From contig CAMUAL010000052.1 in assembly GCA_947086925.1 (NCBI GenBank), positions 1-8,243 on the forward strand: DNA of 8,243 nucleotides, given 5' to 3'. The translations under genes and the position numbers were made by a program. Under the pieces are notes generated by a model. It was not told the origin of the DNA. It did not search any database and was given only the letters and a program-made list of their open reading frames with translations. Of this stretch, positions 5,422 through 8,243 are shown in pieces. Positions within the stretch are counted from its first letter, which is position 1, and each line of letters begins with the position of its first letter. This stretch comes from an uncultured Clostridia bacterium (GTDB lineage: Bacteria > Bacillota > Clostridia > Christensenellales > Pumilibacteraceae).

Positions 5422-5617
5422 CGAAACTTTGTGTAAGGGGTGCGGACTTTGCGTAAACGCATGTCCCAAAAAAATTCTGCAAATCGGCAAGCGGATAAAC
5501 GCAATGGGTTATAACGTAGCCGAATGTGTAAATCAAGCCGCATGTATAGGTTGCGCGTTTTGCGGTATTATGTGTCCCGACTGCGTAATAACCGTAAGTA
5601 AGGAGGTTAAACAGTGA
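5402..5617 (+). CDS. 2x[4Fe-4S] ferredoxin subunit (delta) of 2-oxoacid:ferredoxin oxidoreductase
   Basis: 71 residues. Two complete clusters are ligated by C11/C14/C17/C21 (CKGCGLCVNACP) and C48/C51/C54/C58 (CIGCAFCGIMCP), the CxxCxxCxxxCP pattern of bacterial ferredoxins; C42 and C61 are additional. As the small subunit of four-subunit oxidoreductases, it passes electrons from the thiamine-diphosphate subunit to free ferredoxin. I chose ATG 5402, with GGAG (5389-5392) nine bases upstream and the family-like start MAKVEFN; an in-frame GTG at 5387 would add five residues but has no ribosome binding site. It overlaps the end of ogg by 20 bases and the next gene by GTGA. The order delta-alpha-beta-gamma identifies its role. 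Confidence 0.93.
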   Translation: MAKVEFNETLCKGCGLCVNACPKKILQIGKRINAMGYNVAECVNQAACIGCAFCGIMCPDCVITVSKEVKQ

Positions 5618-6693
5618 AAAAGCTATTAAAGGGAAACGAAGCGGTTGCCGAGGCGGCGATAGCCGCGGGTTGCCGATGCTTTTTCGGGTATCCGATAACT
5701 CCGCAGAACGAAATTCCCGAATATATGTCGTGGAGGCTTAAAGAAGTCGGCGGGCACTTTGTACAAGCCGAATCGGAAGTATCGGCAATTAACATGGTTT
5801 ACGGCGCGGCGGGCGCGGGCGCGCGCGCAATGACAAGCTCGTCAAGCCCCGGAATCAGTCTTAAACAAGAGGGAATAAGTTATCTTGCGGGCGCGGAAGT
5901 TCCGTGCGTTATAGTGAATATGATGCGCGCGGGTCCGGGCTTAGGCGGTATTCAGCCGAGTCAAAGTGATTATTTTCAGGCGACAAAAGGCGGCGGGCAC
6001 GGCGATTATCACATGCTTGTGTATGCGCCCGCGTCGGTACAGGAAGCCGCCGATTTGACATTCAAGGCTTTCGAGCGAGCCGACTATTATCGCAATCCCG
6101 TAATGATTTTAGGCGACGGCATGCTCGGACAGATGATGGAACCTGCCGAAATTCCCGAAGCTTTGGATATAAAAAACCTGCCCGAAAAAAAGTGGGCGGC
6201 AAGCGGCTGTAATAACGGCACTCAGCGCGTAATAAATTCGATTTACATGAGTCCCGATACGTTGGAGGCTCACAATGCGGTTTTAACGCGCAAATACGAA
6301 GAAATGGCAAAATCGGACGTTATGAGCGAAAGCTACTGTTGCGACGATGCGGAAATAGTTCTTGTGGCTTACGGAATAGTTGCGCGCATATGCAAAGCGG
6401 CGGTAGACAGCCTGCGCGATTGCGGCATAAAGGCGGGCTTGTTCCGCCCCGTAACGGTGTATCCTTTTCCGTATTCGGGAATAACGGCGCTTGCAAACGG
6501 AAATGCGAAAAGGTTTGTTTCGGTAGAGCTAAGTTGCGGTCAGCTTATCGAGGACGTAAAGCTTGCGTTGTACGACAGCCGCAACCGTTGCGAGTGCGGA
6601 ATATTCGCGCGCGTAGGCGGCAACGTAATGAAACCGCAGGACATTGTCGAATATATCAAATCGGGGAGGGTATCTTCGTCATGGATAAAGTAG
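5614..6693 (+). CDS. vorB: 2-oxoacid:ferredoxin oxidoreductase alpha subunit, VorB type (2-ketoisovalerate)
   Basis: 359 residues, GTG start with AGGAGG (5601-5606) seven bases upstream, overlapping the ferredoxin stop by four bases. Motifs: GNEAVAEAAIAAGC (7-20), FGYPITPQNEIPEYMS (24-39, containing the conserved YPITP), VQAESEVSAIN (50-60, with the glutamates near the thiamine ring), TSSSSPGISLKQEG (74-87) and GPGLGGIQPSQSDYFQ (107-122). The C-terminal part (about 240-359) is the transketolase-C-like domain, with LFRPVTVYPFP. The PQNEIPEYMS and IQPSQSDYFQATKGGGHGDY segments are the ones I associate with VorB, annotated as the 3-methyl-2-oxobutanoate (2-ketoisovalerate) enzyme, rather than KorA. 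The reaction converts a branched 2-oxoacid plus CoA to acyl-CoA, CO2 and reduced ferredoxin. Substrate assignment is by family resemblance; 2-oxoglutarate remains possible. Confidence 0.9.
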   Translation: MKKLLKGNEAVAEAAIAAGCRCFFGYPITPQNEIPEYMSWRLKEVGGHFVQAESEVSAINMVYGAAGAGARAMTSSSSPGISLKQEGISYLAGAEVPCVIVNMMRAGPGLGGIQPSQSDYFQATKGGGHGDYHMLVYAPASVQEAADLTFKAFERADYYRNPVMILGDGMLGQMMEPAEIPEALDIKNLPEKKWAASGCNNGTQRVINSIYMSPDTLEAHNAVLTRKYEEMAKSDVMSESYCCDDAEIVLVAYGIVARICKAAVDSLRDCGIKAGLFRPVTVYPFPYSGITALANGNAKRFVSVELSCGQLIEDVKLALYDSRNRCECGIFARVGGNVMKPQDIVEYIKSGRVSSSWIK

Positions 6694-7505
6694 TTTTCAC
6701 CAAACCGAAACTTTTAAACGACACACCCATGCACTACTGCCCGGGCTGTACTCACGGAATAGTGCACCGTCTTGTAGCCGAGGCGCTCGAAGAAGTGGGA
6801 GAGTTCGACAACGTAATAGGCGTTGCCCCCGTAGGTTGCGCCGTGTTTGCGTATAACTATTTCAAGTGCGACATGTTTCAGGCGTCGCACGGCAGAGCAC
6901 CGAGCGTTGCAACGGGCATAAAGCGCGCCAACCCCGACAGCACGGTTTTCGTGTATCAGGGCGACGGCGACCTTGCAAGCATAGGCATGGCGGAAATCGT
7001 GCATGCGGCAACGCGCGGCGAAAACATGACGGTTGTGTTTATAAACAACGGAATTTACGGCATGACGGGCGGTCAGATGGCGCCCACGACTTTGCCGGGT
7101 CAGAAAACCACTACTTCGCCGACGGGGCGCAATCCGTTAGAGCACGGCAACCCCATAAAGATATGCGAAATGCTCGCCACTCTTACGGGTCCCGCATATG
7201 TGGCGCGCACCGCTGTTTACGACGTAAAATCGGTAAAGGATACGCGAAACGCGCTTATACGCGGCTTTAAGATGCAAAAGCAGAAGCGCGGATTTTCGCT
7301 TATAGAAATACTGTCTACATGCCCGACAAACTTTCATATGACGCCCGCAAGCGCGTTGGAGTTTGTAAAAACCGGCGGAGTAAAGGCTTTTCCTTTGGGT
7401 GTATATAAAGACGTCGGGCTAAACGGCGAGGGTATTTTAAGCACGCTGAATTCGGCGTTTACAAAGGTTGTAAAGCTGACCGGCAAAATACGGAGGCAAA
7501 AATGA
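6681..7505 (+). CDS. 2-oxoacid:ferredoxin oxidoreductase beta subunit (thiamine diphosphate binding)
   Basis: 274 residues from ATG 6681, with GGGGAGGG (6663-6670) about ten bases upstream, overlapping the alpha gene by 13 bases. The same frame is open back to 6339, but that part is alpha-gene sequence in the wrong frame. GDGDLASIG (94-102) with NN at 122-123 is the thiamine diphosphate/Mg motif. HGRAPSVATGIK (70-81) and YGMTGGQMAPTT (126-137) are beta-subunit hallmarks. C20 and C23 (HYCPGC), C53 (VGC) and C214 (STCPTN) are spaced like the four ligands of the proximal [4Fe-4S] cluster in related enzymes. This subunit decarboxylates the 2-oxoacid and hands electrons to the cluster, then to the ferredoxin subunit. 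Together with alpha and gamma it forms the catalytic core in the cytoplasm. Confidence 0.93.
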   Translation: MDKVVFTKPKLLNDTPMHYCPGCTHGIVHRLVAEALEEVGEFDNVIGVAPVGCAVFAYNYFKCDMFQASHGRAPSVATGIKRANPDSTVFVYQGDGDLASIGMAEIVHAATRGENMTVVFINNGIYGMTGGQMAPTTLPGQKTTTSPTGRNPLEHGNPIKICEMLATLTGPAYVARTAVYDVKSVKDTRNALIRGFKMQKQKRGFSLIEILSTCPTNFHMTPASALEFVKTGGVKAFPLGVYKDVGLNGEGILSTLNSAFTKVVKLTGKIRRQK

Positions 7506-8044
7506 AAGGCATAATAGTAAGCGGATTCGGCGGACAAGGCGTTATAAGCTTGGGGCTTATGCTTTCATACGCCGCAATGAAAGAAAATCTCAATACTTCG
7601 TTTTTGCCCTCTTACGGACCGGAAATGCGCGGAGGTACTGCAAATTGCAGCGTAGTGATTTCCGAAAAAGAAGTTGCGTCGCCCATAATCGGCAATCCCG
7701 ATATTTTGGTTGCTTTCAACCGTCCGAGCCTTGACAAATTCGTGCCGAATATGGCGGAGAGCGGAATCGTTTTCGCGGATTCGCTTTGTTGCGCCGATTA
7801 CGAGAGCGGCGGTAAAATAATCTCCGTTCCCGTGTTGCGACTCAGCGGCGAAAATCATCGCGGTCAGAATATAGTTATGCTCGGTGCGGTTCTGCCGCTT
7901 ACGGGACTGAAAACCGAATCGGCGGAGGCGGCTGTACGCGAAGTATTTAAGCATAAACCCGCTTTTATCGACTCAAACTTAAAGTGTTTGCACGCGGGAC
8001 TTGAATTTTACAATACTTCCATACAACCTCTCGTTAAAGGATAA
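7502..8044 (+). CDS. 2-oxoacid:ferredoxin oxidoreductase gamma subunit
   Basis: 180 residues, usual length for the family. It starts at ATG inside an ATGA overlap with the beta stop, with CGGAGG (7491-7496) five bases upstream. SGFGGQGVISLGLML (7-21) is the glycine-rich start of the gamma fold, and SYGPEMRGGTANCSVVIS (37-54) is the second signature, whose RGG loop is thought to help bind CoA. RGQNIVMLGAVLPLTGL and PAFIDSNLKCLHAGLEF follow, as expected for the C-terminal half. It is the last subunit of the delta-alpha-beta-gamma set; all four are overlapped end to start, which suggests tightly matched synthesis. Confidence 0.93.
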   Translation: MKGIIVSGFGGQGVISLGLMLSYAAMKENLNTSFLPSYGPEMRGGTANCSVVISEKEVASPIIGNPDILVAFNRPSLDKFVPNMAESGIVFADSLCCADYESGGKIISVPVLRLSGENHRGQNIVMLGAVLPLTGLKTESAEAAVREVFKHKPAFIDSNLKCLHAGLEFYNTSIQPLVKG

Positions 8045-8048
8045 CGCA

Positions 8049-8243
8049 ATGATTTCGGCAGGATTATACCGTAATTTGGTTGAACTTTTTCAAAATATGA
8101 GCGTAACCACGTTCATGCTCGTTACGCTTGGAATCATGCTCATAGTGGTGGAATTTTTCCAACCGTCGCATCGCTTTCCCACATACTGCGGAATTGTGCT
8201 TATCGCGCTCGGAATTACTTTGCGCATGCTCGGCGGCGGCACT
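8049..8243 (+). CDS. Membrane protein, N-terminal fragment, NfeD-like (3' end outside window)
   Basis: 65 codons are visible. The ATG at 8049 has AAAGGA (8036-8041) seven bases upstream and follows the gamma stop by four bases, so it is probably the next operon member. After a short lead of about 17 residues come two hydrophobic segments, FMLVTLGIMLIVVEFF (about 22-37) and YCGIVLIALGITL (about 46-58), joined by QPSHRFPT. The pattern hydrophobic-E-x-x-x-P-hydrophobic resembles the N-terminal membrane part of NfeD-family proteins, which have a soluble OB-fold domain that would lie beyond the window. The family call is tentative. A link to the oxidoreductase is not implied beyond position. Confidence 0.5.
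   Translation, partial: MISAGLYRNLVELFQNMSVTTFMLVTLGIMLIVVEFFQPSHRFPTYCGIVLIALGITLRMLGGGT

Noticed and set aside
4873..5490. 205-codon - strand frame across ogg and the ferredoxin gene
   Set aside because: It is antisense to the catalytic core of ogg and the first ferredoxin cluster; no own motif or start signals.
6339..6680. Upstream extension of the beta subunit frame
   Set aside because: The added residues are Arg/Cys-rich out-of-frame alpha-gene sequence. The family start (MDKVVF...HYCPGC) and the GGGGAGGG site both support ATG 6681.
623..8243. Search for an undescribed defence, mobile or biosynthetic system in the coding part
   Set aside because: Every gene here fits a known metabolic, ribosomal, repair or membrane family; nothing resembles a toxin-antitoxin, restriction, phage or CRISPR gene.

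Overview
The window looks like chromosome of an anaerobic, low-to-mid GC Firmicute, most likely an uncultured Clostridia-type lineage. Four things point there: the Firmicutes-specific order rplU-prp-rpmA with an L27 that carries a cleavable N-terminal extension; AGGAGG-type ribosome binding sites and several GTG starts; a clostridial-type OGG1 glycosylase; and an oxygen-sensitive four-subunit 2-oxoacid:ferredoxin oxidoreductase. Species cannot be read from the sequence. All confident genes are on the + strand.

Layout. 3-122 is the 3' end of a sensor histidine kinase. 123-622 is a 500-base stretch with no intact gene. It holds a promoter-like sequence with an inverted repeat just downstream, what I read as the frameshifted 3' end of a dead serine recombinase, two hairpins, and the promoter of the next gene. 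623-1291 is a YjbR/MmcQ-family protein. 1404-3281 encodes one 625-residue polypeptide that joins a class I mannose-6-phosphate isomerase to a ROK-family sugar kinase. 3350-4439 is a ribosomal protein operon with promoter, structured leader, rplU, prp, rpmA and a rho-independent terminator. 4458 onward is a second operon: an ogg glycosylase followed without a gap by a small 2x[4Fe-4S] ferredoxin subunit and the alpha (VorB-type), beta and gamma subunits of the oxidoreductase. The window ends inside a membrane protein (8049-8243, cut) that resembles the NfeD N-terminal region.

How the genes work together. The fusion protein would phosphorylate a hexose and isomerise mannose-6-phosphate to fructose-6-phosphate, so free mannose could enter glycolysis through one polypeptide. 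Prp is the protease that trims the L27 N-terminus, and both are made from the same transcript as L21, which probably controls its own leader. The Vor-type complex oxidises branched-chain (or related) 2-oxoacids to acyl-CoA and passes electrons through its ferredoxin subunit to free ferredoxin. Its co-translation with a glycosylase that repairs oxidised guanine is the most unusual operon pairing here.

Most of the window is ordinary housekeeping. The points most worth a second look are the isomerase-kinase fusion, the alternative pairings in the rplU leader, the recombinase scar at the left, and the ogg-vor operon. I found no CRISPR array, tRNA, rRNA or intact insertion sequence.
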